From Candidatus Nitrotoga arctica (GTDB taxonomy: Bacteria; Pseudomonadota; Gammaproteobacteria; Burkholderiales; Gallionellaceae), in NCBI RefSeq assembly GCF_918378365.1, contig NZ_OU912926.1, positions 1,798,001 to 1,862,000 of the forward strand: 64,000 bases of DNA, in the 5' to 3' direction. This document shows positions 17,668 to 26,219 of the stretch, one piece after another. The position numbers were made by a program, and so were the translations under genes. Every line of letters begins with the position of its first letter. Position 1 is the stretch's first letter. Below the pieces are notes generated by a model. It ran no database searches, was not told where the DNA came from, and was given only the letters and a program-made list of their open reading frames with translations.

Positions 17668-17949
17668 GATTTTGTCTCCAATAGGCACTAAATAAGATGC
17701 CGAATTGTGACCATTATTTTCGCAGCGGTCAATGCTAGACATCGCGCCAATGTACCAATCCACTCGCGAACAAATGCCCGCTTGCTCGGTTCTATTGCCC
17801 TTGCAACGGCTCGGTCCCAAATCCTCCTCTCACCAACCACGCCTTTGCCACGCCGGACATCACCTGCGCCGCCCTACAAGATTTTTCACCTTGGTCGAAA
17901 TGAAAGTCCATTGAAGTTACCCATAGCCAACCCGCATGCCTTGTGCTAA

Positions 17950-17972
17950 ATTCTGTCCAGTCTGGCCAGAAT
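17950..17972. promoter_or_regulatory. Palindromic operator upstream of antitoxin-toxin pair
   Basis: A 23-bp near-perfect palindrome with arms ATTCTG and CAGAAT around an inner CCAG/CTGG pair, ending 26 bp before the antitoxin start at 17999. Phd-type antitoxins bind such palindromes to repress their own operon, so this is the likely autoregulatory site. The symmetry is directly visible; binding is inferred. Confidence 0.65.
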
Positions 17973-17998
17973 TAACGCCAGTATTAACGGAGGACATC

Positions 17999-18250
17999 AT
18001 GCATAGGGAATGGCAACTGCAAAAAGCGAAAGGCAACTTCAGTCAGCTTATCAAGGAGGCGGTGAGTGGCGATGCCCAAGTAGTTACGGTGCACGGAAAA
18101 CCCACGGCGGTAATTGTTTCGGCTGAAGAATACGCTCGACTCACCCGCCACCGAACCAAGCTCTCCAGCGCACTGCTGCGTCCCGATCTCGCAGCCGAAG
18201 ATCTGGATATTTCCCGCAGCCGCGACGCCGGGCGCGACATCGATCTATGA
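17999..18250 (+). CDS. Phd-family antitoxin of PIN toxin
   Basis: An 83-residue antitoxin. The segment EWQLQKAKGNFSQLIKEA, then VVTVHGKPTAVIVSAEEY, is the standard Phd/YefM DNA-binding domain; the tail (DLAAEDLDISRSRDAGRDIDL) is the disordered toxin-binding part. The start at 17999 follows GGAGGACATC closely. Its stop overlaps the toxin start by 4 bp (ATGA), so the two are translationally coupled. A palindrome just upstream is the probable operator. Confidence 0.92.
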   Translation: MHREWQLQKAKGNFSQLIKEAVSGDAQVVTVHGKPTAVIVSAEEYARLTRHRTKLSSALLRPDLAAEDLDISRSRDAGRDIDL

Positions 18251-18669
18251 GCTGGCTGCTGGATACCTGCGCGCTTTCCGAATACGCCAAAAAGGCCCCC
18301 ACACCGAAAGTTATCGCCTGGCTGGATGAACAAGACGAAACCAGCCTGTTCATCAGCGTCATCACGCTGGGTGAAATCGAAAAAGGCATCCTCAAACTAC
18401 GCGCAAATGACCCGCACCGCAGCCAGAAACTCACTGCTTGGCTGGGTAAGGTGGAGCAGCGCTTTGCTGGGCGCATCCTGCCGCTCAATGCCGCTGCCCT
18501 TCACGTATGGGCGCAAATCACCGCACACTCCGAACTGACTGGACAGCCCATGCCGGTGATGGACGGCCTGCTCATGGCCACTGCCCAATGCCACGGCTTC
18601 ACCGTGGTCACCCGTTACGTGCAGGATTTCGCGATGTACCCGCAAGTGTTTAATCCTTGGGCGTTGTAA
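18247..18669 (+). CDS. PIN-domain toxin (VapC/FitB type)
   Basis: This 140-residue PIN ribonuclease toxin shows the acidic residues of the family: LLDTC with Asp6, LGEIEKG with a Glu around residue 43, and PVMDGLLMATA with a further Asp, followed by VVTRYVQDF, where VapC proteins usually have TRN. It is coupled to the Phd antitoxin by an ATGA overlap and appears complete. The 3' end overlaps the truncated end of a decayed antitoxin gene on the other strand. Confidence 0.92.
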   Translation: MSWLLDTCALSEYAKKAPTPKVIAWLDEQDETSLFISVITLGEIEKGILKLRANDPHRSQKLTAWLGKVEQRFAGRILPLNAAALHVWAQITAHSELTGQPMPVMDGLLMATAQCHGFTVVTRYVQDFAMYPQVFNPWAL

Positions 18670-18896
18670 ATCCGTCGGAGTGAAGCCGTCGTTCGCGGAA
18701 TTGCTCTACCACTTCTCGCGACAACCGCATGGTGATGCGCTCTTTAAGTCGGTGCTTTTTGAGGGCCACGCACGCCTAGTTTCTTTCTCAGGGACAGTGG
18801 CAACACTTCAGTGGTCGACCTAAATTTCGCCATATCTTCGGCGGTTAGTTCACGGACCTCCCCGTCTTCGTCAATCAAGGGTTTGCGATTTGCCAT
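18650..18896 (-). pseudogene. BrnA-like antitoxin, frameshifted and truncated
   Basis: From ATG 18896 the frame reads MANRKPLIDEDGEVRELTAE and continues to GVRGPQKAPT, then stops at 18744. One inserted T makes the stop: dropping it restores KERITMRLSREVVEQF, the ribbon-helix-helix of the BrnA/CopG-type antitoxins. Similarity then breaks off after FRE, and the frame stops at 18650 inside the end of the PIN toxin gene on the opposite strand. No BrnT toxin lies upstream. This is a remnant left by recombination. Confidence 0.75.
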
Positions 18897-18922
18897 GTCT
18901 ATTTTCCTCTCTCGTATTTGCC

Positions 18923-19333
18923 TTAACGGCTTACCACGTTCAAGTCCGGCTTCAATTCGTTTTCATCGATATACCCAATAGCGCCGGGTGTGGTTTGGAC
19001 AAAGCTAATGACTTCGGCGGCACTCGATAGCTCTTTTGGCGGAATACCCTTACCGATGAAGCGGCGCACCGTCCAATAAGCTGTGTATTTGTCATCTTTC
19101 TGATTCAGGTAGCGCTGCAAGAAACGATCACGCACTGCGCCTGCCTTGTGATTCACCGCCGTGACATGCATGCCATCAACTTCGATGACCTTGCCGGTAA
19201 ATATTCTTTGTACGGTATTCGCATTCAACTTACTTAAACCCGCATGGCCGATAACAACTACGTTCTCCGCATGCGCCTCACCTATCGCAAGCGCCAGTAG
19301 CGCGGAGATCAGCTTGAGTTTGAATTTCATCAT
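18923..19333 (-). CDS. PstS-like short phosphate-binding-type protein
   Basis: A 136-residue periplasmic protein with a signal peptide (KLISALLALAIGEAHA). The mature part (VVVIGHAGLSKLNANTVQRIFTGK ... FVQTTPGAIGYIDENEL) matches the single-lobe PstS-like substrate-binding family found near sensor kinases and porins. The GAIGYI segment is typical. Start with GGGAG 6 bp upstream. It follows the porin by 11 bp, so the pair is probably one operon; a true phosphate-uptake role is not shown, since no ABC permease or ATPase is nearby. Confidence 0.8.
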   Translation of the reverse strand: MMKFKLKLISALLALAIGEAHAENVVVIGHAGLSKLNANTVQRIFTGKVIEVDGMHVTAVNHKAGAVRDRFLQRYLNQKDDKYTAYWTVRRFIGKGIPPKELSSAAEVISFVQTTPGAIGYIDENELKPDLNVVSR

Positions 19334-19344
19334 GGCTGTCTCCC

Positions 19345-20652
19345 TTAGAACGTAAAGTTGTAAGAGAGAGAAAACACATTGATACGTTGATCGCCGGATT
19401 TTCCACCCGGCGGTGCATCAATAAAACTGGACGCGATGCCGGTCTGTACGACAGACCATTCAGCCTTGATTTTGCTGTTGATGCCAAGCGAGTAGGCGGT
19501 GCCGAGCGCCCATGTGTTTTGGTCATACACCACCATCGTATCGGCCAGGTTGCGCTCCAAAGCGTTAACCGCCGGGATAATCGTCTGGACGCCATTTATC
19601 GCCTGATACAGGTCGCGGTTTTTCGTGATTAGCTTGGCGTAGGTCAGGTAGGGTGTCCAGTTACCGATTTCTTTCTGCAGGCTCAGGTAAAAGCCTTTGC
19701 TGTCGGGAGAAAGGGTTGAGCCTTCATTTTTGCGTCTGACATACTCGCCGATTGTGCGAAAGCCGTGCCCCAAATCAATGCTGGCACCTAAATTGGTGGT
19801 AACGGTTTTTATCCTGGATGGGCCGTCCGCAGCAGGGCAGTAATAGTCGCCAATGAATGCCGGCGGAATGCCAATTGGTGCGCAACCCCCAGCCGGTGCG
19901 GGCACATACGTCGATGGCCCCAGTGTGGTGCCGTTACGGGCCGTGGTATTGGCTAAATGCATGCCCGCCAAAAAAGTGTTTCCGCCGCGATTCAAGCTCA
20001 GCCGCAGTCCTTTTGACTCGGTCGCCAAGGGTGCAAAGAATTCACCCGCCGCACCGCTTTGGGTGAGGATATTACCGGGGTCACGCGCATGGAAGCGCCA
20101 TGATTCCTTCTCGGCATTTCCCCAATAGCCATCAAGAATAAATTCGTTCTCGTTGAGTTGCCAGGTCTTGGCGAACGATGCCCCAATAAAGTCCACCGTA
20201 GATGCGGAGGCATAAACCTCAACCGGCAAGCGAGCCGCGGCGTAAGTCGTGCCTACATTGGCATTCTCGGAATTCAGGTAAAAAGGAATACGTAATTTTC
20301 CTACGCGAAACAACCAATCGTCAGCTGGACGGTAGGATAAAAATGCCCAAGTAAGGGTTGGTTGCCAGTTTTGACTGTCACTTAGCAGTGCGGGCGGCGC
20401 TACTCTGGCTTGTAGCGTCGCGCTCCATTCGGGATTAAATTGGGCATTTAATTGTGCGCCAAACGTGGTGTCACGGTCGAAGCTGCCTTTGTTATTGATG
20501 TAACGCTGGTAGGTGTAGTCTTTGTCGGAGATGGCATAGCCTATCGTGCCATAACCCGACAGGGAAAAATCGACTGCTTGCGTGGATAAGCTGACCGTGC
20601 CGAGCAGGAGGCAGGCAAGCGTGCATGCACTATTTCTAAGCCGTTTTTGCAT
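19345..20652 (-). CDS. Outer-membrane porin-like beta-barrel protein
   Basis: A 435-residue protein with a signal peptide (MQKRLRNSACTLACLLLG ... ending near STQA) and a mature part of alternating amphipathic strands (VDFSLSGYGTIGYA; ATLQARVAPP; LFRVGKLRIPFYL) ending in Phe (FSLSYNFTF), the usual outer-membrane insertion signal. It resembles porins of the 'phosphate-selective/DcaP-like' type found with PstS-like proteins. The start at 20652 is chosen for its proper signal peptide; in-frame ATGs lie further upstream to 20682. Substrate unknown. Confidence 0.78.
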   Translation of the reverse strand: MQKRLRNSACTLACLLLGTVSLSTQAVDFSLSGYGTIGYAISDKDYTYQRYINNKGSFDRDTTFGAQLNAQFNPEWSATLQARVAPPALLSDSQNWQPTLTWAFLSYRPADDWLFRVGKLRIPFYLNSENANVGTTYAAARLPVEVYASASTVDFIGASFAKTWQLNENEFILDGYWGNAEKESWRFHARDPGNILTQSGAAGEFFAPLATESKGLRLSLNRGGNTFLAGMHLANTTARNGTTLGPSTYVPAPAGGCAPIGIPPAFIGDYYCPAADGPSRIKTVTTNLGASIDLGHGFRTIGEYVRRKNEGSTLSPDSKGFYLSLQKEIGNWTPYLTYAKLITKNRDLYQAINGVQTIIPAVNALERNLADTMVVYDQNTWALGTAYSLGINSKIKAEWSVVQTGIASSFIDAPPGGKSGDQRINVFSLSYNFTF

Positions 20653-20779
20653 GGCCATTAGCATTATTATGAGGCGGATCAAGGCGGTTGCAGGATTTTA
20701 GAATTCAAGGGTTCTATTTAAAACGCGGCAAATTATAACCGTTTGGCTTTTCCTTTTGGCTCTTCCTTCGCAGGTTTGC

Positions 20780-21868
20780 TCAATACCCAGGCTTTGGACA
20801 TTTGCAATAGCCATTTAGCTCTACATAGGCTTGGCCGTTTACTGCGCCGCTGATGGTGCACGCCCCTTCCCAATACACCGGGCCGACCCAGAAGTTGTGA
20901 TTGCCGCGAATTTCCTGGTCTGGCACGGCAGGCTGCACGGTGAAGATTTCGCTGCCGATTGTCACCGTCCAGCCGGCGGGATAGGTGCAGCCAGTGGTGG
21001 GACTGGTCCAGTAACCCAGTATGATCACGTCGAATTGATGCGCGGCGAGATTTGTGGTTAGCCCCTGTGCGTCTGTGATTGAGCCGGATTTTTCTACCGT
21101 GACATCTTCGCCGTTGAAATCGAACAGCATGATTTGGCGGTTGTCTGCCAGTTCGATGGCGAACCATTGCCAGCCTTTATCGATCGCTTGAAACAGTTCG
21201 CCGTACTGGCGGTCAAACCAGCTGGTTCCGGTGACTTTGTAAGACTTGCCTTTAATGCTCAAGGTGCCAGTCGTCGCCATGTGGGTGCGCGAGTAGTAGT
21301 AGGTGTAGCCGCCAAAAACATAGGGGTGCGCGTCGCCGCCGTAGTGCAGCGCGGGCGGTTTAGTTGATTGCAGGTCAATATCCAGCACGTAGTCACCAAC
21401 TACGCTGTGCAAGTGATCTGTGCCATTGCCGCCCACCGCGGTGATGGAGTTGTTCGCACCGGCACTGAGCTTGAAGCCATTGGGGGTTTTGTTGGGGAGC
21501 TTGAATTCGACAAATTCCTCAAATTCAAAGCGATTGCCGTTCACATCGGTGATGGCCGCCTGCACCAGCTGATCGCGCATGAACAGGAAAGCATCGAAGG
21601 TAAAAAACACCACTTCAAAACCAAAATGCTGGCCGTCTTCCGTTTCCAGATGGCCCGTCCAGTACCACCACTGCACCTCTTCGGTGGATAAAAATGCATC
21701 GTCTGCAGGCAGGATCACCGGACCAATCAAACCGCGTTTTGGGCTAAACCAGCACTTGAAAATGACTGCCACCAAGAGTATCCACGGCAGTAACGGTGGG
21801 TATTTCCAAACCAACAGCGCCAAAATTAATACGATGAGCCAAGGTGACTTTTGCCAGATTGTGCGCAT
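20780..21868 (-). CDS. CrtC/AttH-like lipocalin-domain membrane protein
   Basis: A 362-residue protein with one or two N-terminal hydrophobic segments (about residues 10-40), then a CrtC/AttH (hydroxyneurosporene synthase-like, DUF2006) fold: QWWYWTGHLETEDGQHFGF near the N-terminus, YYYSRTHMATTGTLSI, and GTSWFDRQYGEL with WQWFAIELADNRQIMLF. Such proteins include carotenoid hydratases and secreted lipocalin-like enzymes, but no carotenoid genes are here. The start at 21868 lies 2 bp after the stop of the PleD-like gene, so it probably shares that operon. Function is not determined. Confidence 0.75.
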   Translation of the reverse strand: MRTIWQKSPWLIVLILALLVWKYPPLLPWILLVAVIFKCWFSPKRGLIGPVILPADDAFLSTEEVQWWYWTGHLETEDGQHFGFEVVFFTFDAFLFMRDQLVQAAITDVNGNRFEFEEFVEFKLPNKTPNGFKLSAGANNSITAVGGNGTDHLHSVVGDYVLDIDLQSTKPPALHYGGDAHPYVFGGYTYYYSRTHMATTGTLSIKGKSYKVTGTSWFDRQYGELFQAIDKGWQWFAIELADNRQIMLFDFNGEDVTVEKSGSITDAQGLTTNLAAHQFDVIILGYWTSPTTGCTYPAGWTVTIGSEIFTVQPAVPDQEIRGNHNFWVGPVYWEGACTISGAVNGQAYVELNGYCKCPKPGY

Positions 21869-21870
21869 GC

Positions 21871-22806
21871 TTAAACGTTCCTCGGGGTAAAATTTTTGTG
21901 CCAAGATTTTACCTGATTGCGTCCAGATTGTTTGGCCAGGTAGAGCGCCTGGTCAGCCAGTTTGAGCAACTCCGCCTCCAAGTTTGTTTCGCTCTGGGTG
22001 TTGCAAGCGGCCCCGATGCTGATCGTGATATGTGCTGCGGCAGGTGAGTGGGCATGGGGAATCTGCATGGCGGCAACGGTTTCGCGCAAGGACTCGGCTA
22101 CTTTACGCGCATCTTCCAGATCAGTTTCAGGTAATAAAACGACAAATTCTTCGCCGCCGTAACGCGCTAGCAAATCCATCGGACGGTTCACTTCGGCCTG
22201 CATGGCTTGGGCGACCCGCATCAAACATTGATCGCCCAAGCCGTGACCATAGTGGTCGTTAAACAGTTTGAAGTAATCCACATCCAGCATCAGCAAAGAC
22301 AATTCATGTTGCTGCCGTACCGCACGCCGCAGCTCGTTGCCCAGCGTGTCGTCGAAACGACGTCGATTGGCGACCTGAGTTAGTCCATCCATGAACGAAA
22401 GGCGTTTTAACGCATCGGTTTGCAGTTTGAGCGCAATGTGGTTGCGCACCCGTGCTTTGATAATCGGCGGGCTAATCGGCTTATGAATGTAGTCCATTGC
22501 GCCCAGCGTCAGTCCGAGTTCTTCATCTTCGGTTTGGTTGCGGGCGGTGACGAACAACACGGGAATATCACAGGTGTCTGGATTGGCCTTGAGACGTTTG
22601 CAGACTTCATAACCATCCATCTCCGGCATCATCACATCCAGCAAAATCAAATCCGGCGAGCTGGCCGCAACCAGCGCCAGGGCTTTGGCGCCGCTGGTCG
22701 CCAACTGGACACGGTAATCCTCGCGCAAGATGCTGCTCAACACGCTCAGGTTGGCGGGCACATCGTCCACCAGCAAGATAGTCGCGCGTTTGGTTTTGGC
22801 AAACAT
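21871..22806 (-). CDS. PleD-like response regulator diguanylate cyclase
   Basis: A 311-residue two-domain protein. A receiver domain (about 10-125) has the phosphoacceptor in LILLDVMMPEMDGYEV and the conserved Lys in DYIHKPIS. The GGDEF domain (about 145-300) carries the active-site signature YGGEEFVVLLPE, and MDGLTQVANRR is the typical opening. It should make cyclic di-GMP when phosphorylated. It lies 45 bp downstream of the hybrid histidine kinase, its likely partner. A possible RxxD inhibitory site was not examined in detail. Confidence 0.93.
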   Translation of the reverse strand: MFAKTKRATILLVDDVPANLSVLSSILREDYRVQLATSGAKALALVAASSPDLILLDVMMPEMDGYEVCKRLKANPDTCDIPVLFVTARNQTEDEELGLTLGAMDYIHKPISPPIIKARVRNHIALKLQTDALKRLSFMDGLTQVANRRRFDDTLGNELRRAVRQQHELSLLMLDVDYFKLFNDHYGHGLGDQCLMRVAQAMQAEVNRPMDLLARYGGEEFVVLLPETDLEDARKVAESLRETVAAMQIPHAHSPAAAHITISIGAACNTQSETNLEAELLKLADQALYLAKQSGRNQVKSWHKNFTPRNV

Positions 22807-22851
22807 GGGGCTGTACTCCGCTATGTTATAAAGTTTCAGGGTTTTAAAGTT

Positions 22852-25227
22852 TCAAGTTTCCGGCAACAAGGCCAGGGCAATATCAAAATCAAAATTATCC
22901 AGTGCCACCGAGATGCGATGTACGGTTTGCACTGGCAGCAAGCTTTCAAATGCGGGCTTGTGGGCCTGCCATAAATCTGCCGCCTCAACATTGCATTCTC
23001 TCAGCAATATTCTGAGTTGGGGCAAACAGTCTGGCCATTGGCCTGGTAGTGTGACAGTCTCTGGCTGTGCGCTTGGTTCATGCGGCGGCGATGCGGGCGC
23101 ATGCTCCGACAGGCCCTTGAGTAAATGTCGTAGCGCCTCAGGCAATACAGGTTTGGACAGGAATAGATGAGCATTCAATCTCAAGACGGTGTCGTGCATG
23201 ACATCCGTATCGTAAGCGGAGACGACGACCGGTAAAGGCTGGTTGGCTGGAGGTTGTGCGTGCAGACTGCGCAAAACTTGTTCGCCATCCATGTCGGGCA
23301 TGACCCAGTCCAACATCAGCAGATGATAGGGGCGGTTTTGTTGCTGTGCCTGGGCAATCATCTCTAGCGCAACCTGCCCGTTTTCAGCACTGTCGATGCC
23401 AGCTCCCGGTGTTTCACCCACGCCAAGATGATGCAGCATTTTGACCAGCACCATGCGCGCTTCAGGTTGATCGTCCACGACCAAAACGCGCAGGGTCTGT
23501 ACGCCGGACAAGCTCGCTGGGGGAGCCGTGCCCTGTTGCGCGCGCAACAGATGGGCGGTAAAGATAAAGCACGAACCTGCATCTGGTTTGCTTTCCACCC
23601 AGATGCGCCCGCCCATCAGCTCGACAAAACGCTTGGCAATCACCAGTCCCAAGCCCGTCCCCCCATATTTTCGCGTGGTGGAGCCATCCGCCTGGATGAA
23701 CTCTTGAAACAAGTGTTCTATCTGTTCCGCCGTCATGCCGATACCCGTATCGCTCACGGTAAAGCGTAGTGTCATCGATTCGGCATCTTGTGCGTCGATA
23801 CCCAGCGTCAATTTGACATGACCGCTATGCGTAAATTTGATGGCGTTGGATAACAGGTTGATGAGGATTTGCCCTAGGCGCAGCGCATCCCCAACTAAAG
23901 CGCCCCCTTCATCCAGCAAATGTGGGGTGTCCACTTCGAACAATAATTCCACTTCTTTTTCGTAAGCGCGTTGCTGCAACAAGGCCAGGGCGTTGGAAAC
24001 CACCTCCTCAACCAGAAAGCGATTTTGTTCCAGCTCCAGCTTACCAGCTTCAATCTTGGAAAAATCCAGGACGTTGTTGATGATGTCCATCAACATCTTG
24101 GCAGCGTTATGCACCTTGGAAATATAATCGCGTTGACGCGCATTCAGGTCTGTTTTTAGCGCTAAGTAAGCCATACCAAGAATAGCGTTCATGGGCGTGC
24201 GGATTTCATGGCTCATCGTAGCCAAAAACATGGATTTGATCTTGGTCGCATTCTCGGCTTGATTGCGCGCTTTTTCCAATGCCAACTGTACGGTTTGGCG
24301 ACGGCTGATATCAGCTTCAATTGATTGCGCCATACTGTCAAACGTCTCGCTCAACACGGCCAGCTCATCTACCTCTGAGTCCCGTGCCGAATCCAGTCGG
24401 GTGCGGCTGGTGTAGTTACCTGCTGACAATCGGTCAGCAGACAGTTTGAGTCGTTCGATCGGCTTTAATACCTGGCGACGCACGGTATTAAAGGCTAACC
24501 CAACCAGACCGATGGTGACCGCCATGCTTGCCAGCAAAACCATAATGAGCCGCTGCAAGTGTGCGGTTGCTTGCTCGACCTCGCCCTGGGTGCGCTTGCT
24601 GACTTGTTCCTTCAGCCCCTCTACAGCGTGTGCCAAATTGGCTTTCAGCCCGTTATAAGTCTGGCTGTAAACCAGCTTGCTGGCAAAGTCGAGGCGGGGA
24701 GTCCCTTCGGAAACGAATGCGCGTTTGTCTGGGTCATAAAGCCCTTGTGTAGCGGCAAAAGCGATCTGTTCGGTTTGTTTCATGGCCTCGGTGGCCGCAA
24801 AAACCTGCGTTAGTGTTTGGAGTTCCTGTGCGTTGAAACCCAAAGCGCGCATCCTGTCCGTTAATACATGGCGTTCAACTTTTTCGGGGAGGACATGCAG
24901 CACCCGCTCTGCAATCACATCATCCCAATAAGTCGCTGGATTAAACATGGCAGGCGCGGATTTTTTGCCCTGACGTACGGCGAGGATGTCGTAGTAATAA
25001 AACAGATAGCGCGACTCGCCGGTGGTCGTGTATGCGCGCACCAAACTGGCCAGTTGCTCGGTCTCTTGTTGCAGTTCGTTGGACAATTGAATGGACAGCC
25101 GCCGATGCTCTTGCACGGCCATCATTTTGCTGTACGCCTGCTCAATCAGCACGACACACAACATATTTGCGCCCAATACCAGCAACACCCCCACAGAAAA
25201 CCAGATTGAGAGTTTGCGCAGTTTCAT
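22852..25227 (-). CDS. Hybrid sensor histidine kinase
   Basis: A 791-residue kinase. TM1 (about 8-30) and TM2 (about 226-248) flank a helical periplasmic sensor without a recognised named domain. A HAMP domain follows (PIERLKLSADRLSAGNY), then HisKA with SHEIRTPMNAILGM, a HATPase with LINLLSNAIKFTHSG and TGLGLVIAKRFVELMGG, and a receiver with LMLDWVMPDMDGEQV. The last 90 residues are Pro-rich, then helical (DNFDFDIALALLPE) without a clear HPt His motif. It would phosphorylate the PleD-like regulator downstream and its own receiver. The ligand is unknown; the adjacent PstS-like gene hints at a periplasmic signal. Confidence 0.93.
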   Translation of the reverse strand: MKLRKLSIWFSVGVLLVLGANMLCVVLIEQAYSKMMAVQEHRRLSIQLSNELQQETEQLASLVRAYTTTGESRYLFYYYDILAVRQGKKSAPAMFNPATYWDDVIAERVLHVLPEKVERHVLTDRMRALGFNAQELQTLTQVFAATEAMKQTEQIAFAATQGLYDPDKRAFVSEGTPRLDFASKLVYSQTYNGLKANLAHAVEGLKEQVSKRTQGEVEQATAHLQRLIMVLLASMAVTIGLVGLAFNTVRRQVLKPIERLKLSADRLSAGNYTSRTRLDSARDSEVDELAVLSETFDSMAQSIEADISRRQTVQLALEKARNQAENATKIKSMFLATMSHEIRTPMNAILGMAYLALKTDLNARQRDYISKVHNAAKMLMDIINNVLDFSKIEAGKLELEQNRFLVEEVVSNALALLQQRAYEKEVELLFEVDTPHLLDEGGALVGDALRLGQILINLLSNAIKFTHSGHVKLTLGIDAQDAESMTLRFTVSDTGIGMTAEQIEHLFQEFIQADGSTTRKYGGTGLGLVIAKRFVELMGGRIWVESKPDAGSCFIFTAHLLRAQQGTAPPASLSGVQTLRVLVVDDQPEARMVLVKMLHHLGVGETPGAGIDSAENGQVALEMIAQAQQQNRPYHLLMLDWVMPDMDGEQVLRSLHAQPPANQPLPVVVSAYDTDVMHDTVLRLNAHLFLSKPVLPEALRHLLKGLSEHAPASPPHEPSAQPETVTLPGQWPDCLPQLRILLRECNVEAADLWQAHKPAFESLLPVQTVHRISVALDNFDFDIALALLPET

Positions 25228-25343
25228 CAGTGCGGGCGATTATCTACAGCGATGTGTTCACAATGTTCAGGCATATTCGATCGCGTATGACTGCTTTCAG
25301 CATAAAGTTTCATCATCGTGCCACAAGTTTCACCGCCAAGCCA

Positions 25344-25496
25344 TCAGGGTTCCCCACATGCGAATGGCTCGAAGCGTTCGCCGATCAGATCAACGCGCCT
25401 CGAAGATAGATCGAGATCAAGCTGTATCTCGGGATAGATTTCGATGAAGGTAGCGAACAGGATATAGTCGTCAGCGGAGATATTCTTTTGTTCCAT
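25344..25496 (-). CDS. Possible small ORF (50 aa)
   Basis: A frame from ATG 25496 to TGA 25344 encodes MEQKNISADDYILFATFIEI followed by an acidic stretch. It lies in the gap between the histidine kinase and DoxX and has no obvious ribosome site or family. It may be a small gene or a remnant. Confidence 0.2.
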   Translation of the reverse strand: MEQKNISADDYILFATFIEIYPEIQLDLDLSSRRVDLIGERFEPFACGEP

Positions 25497-25600
25497 TTGT
25501 GGAACAGCTTATCCCATCTTCATGGCTTTATCTATCTTTTCGAGCCGTCTAAGATGTAGCCACATTACTTCAATTGAGGAGTCAACATGATTTATTTTGA

Positions 25601-25714
25601 ATGATTCATTCTGAAATTCCCGAGCAAAAAGACGGCGTGATGGAAATGATGATTTTAGGAATGGGCACTTTGCCTGAATCAAATAATTTCAAACCAACAA
25701 GGAGCATGACATGA
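25601..25714 (+). CDS. Possible leader ORF before doxX-like gene
   Basis: A 37-residue frame (MIHSEIPEQKDGVMEMMILG...) ends in ATGACATGA, overlapping the ATG of the DoxX-family gene at 25711 by 4 bp. A five-codon ORF (ATG at 25588) sits just before it with a GAGGAG ribosome-like site. The overlap could give translational coupling, but the peptide resembles nothing I know and may be the tail of a deleted gene. Confidence 0.25.
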   Translation: MIHSEIPEQKDGVMEMMILGMGTLPESNNFKPTRSMT

Positions 25715-26163
25715 CTACCAACAATATTTTCAGGCAGATCAATGGCAATATCGTGAAATTGGTATCAATACCCGCGGTCAGCGCGTCGCTTGCGCTCGTC
25801 GCCAGACTTTTAGCGTCGGTAATCTTCATTGGTGCAGGATTCAGCAAGCTGGGAGCGGGTTATGCAGGAGCGCAAGCCTATATGGCATCTGTCGGTCTCC
25901 CCGGTGAGCTTCTTCCCTTGGTGATCGGGCTGGAAATGGGGGGTGGACTGGCGTTGTTGCTTGGGTTTCAGACCCGCTTGGTGGCATTCGCGCTGTCGGT
26001 ATTTTGCATCGTTTCCGCTGTGTTGTTTCACTCTGGTGCAGACCCGATGCAACAGATCATGTTTATGAAAAATCTCGCGATGGGAGGCGGATTAATGGCC
26101 TTCACCTTATTTGGTGCGGGTCGTATGAGTCTGGATGGGGAAACACAGGTTCAGGCTTCTTAA
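25711..26163 (+). CDS. DoxX-family membrane protein
   Basis: A 150-residue, four-TM protein of the DoxX/SURF4-like family. ARLLASVIFIGAGFSKLGA is the characteristic first-helix motif, followed by GLPGELLPLVIGLEMGGGLALLLGFQTR. Family members are membrane components linked to quinone or thiol redox functions in some bacteria. Preceded by AAGGAGC 5 bp before the start. It is 57 bp upstream of the Old Yellow Enzyme gene; DoxX and OYE genes are commonly adjacent, often under LysR or TetR control, though no such regulator is adjacent here. Confidence 0.92.
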   Translation: MTTNNIFRQINGNIVKLVSIPAVSASLALVARLLASVIFIGAGFSKLGAGYAGAQAYMASVGLPGELLPLVIGLEMGGGLALLLGFQTRLVAFALSVFCIVSAVLFHSGADPMQQIMFMKNLAMGGGLMAFTLFGAGRMSLDGETQVQAS

Positions 26164-26219
26164 CATGGAGTCACTTACCCGTATCTTAATTGAGAAAATA
26201 TCTAGTAAGGAAAAACAAC

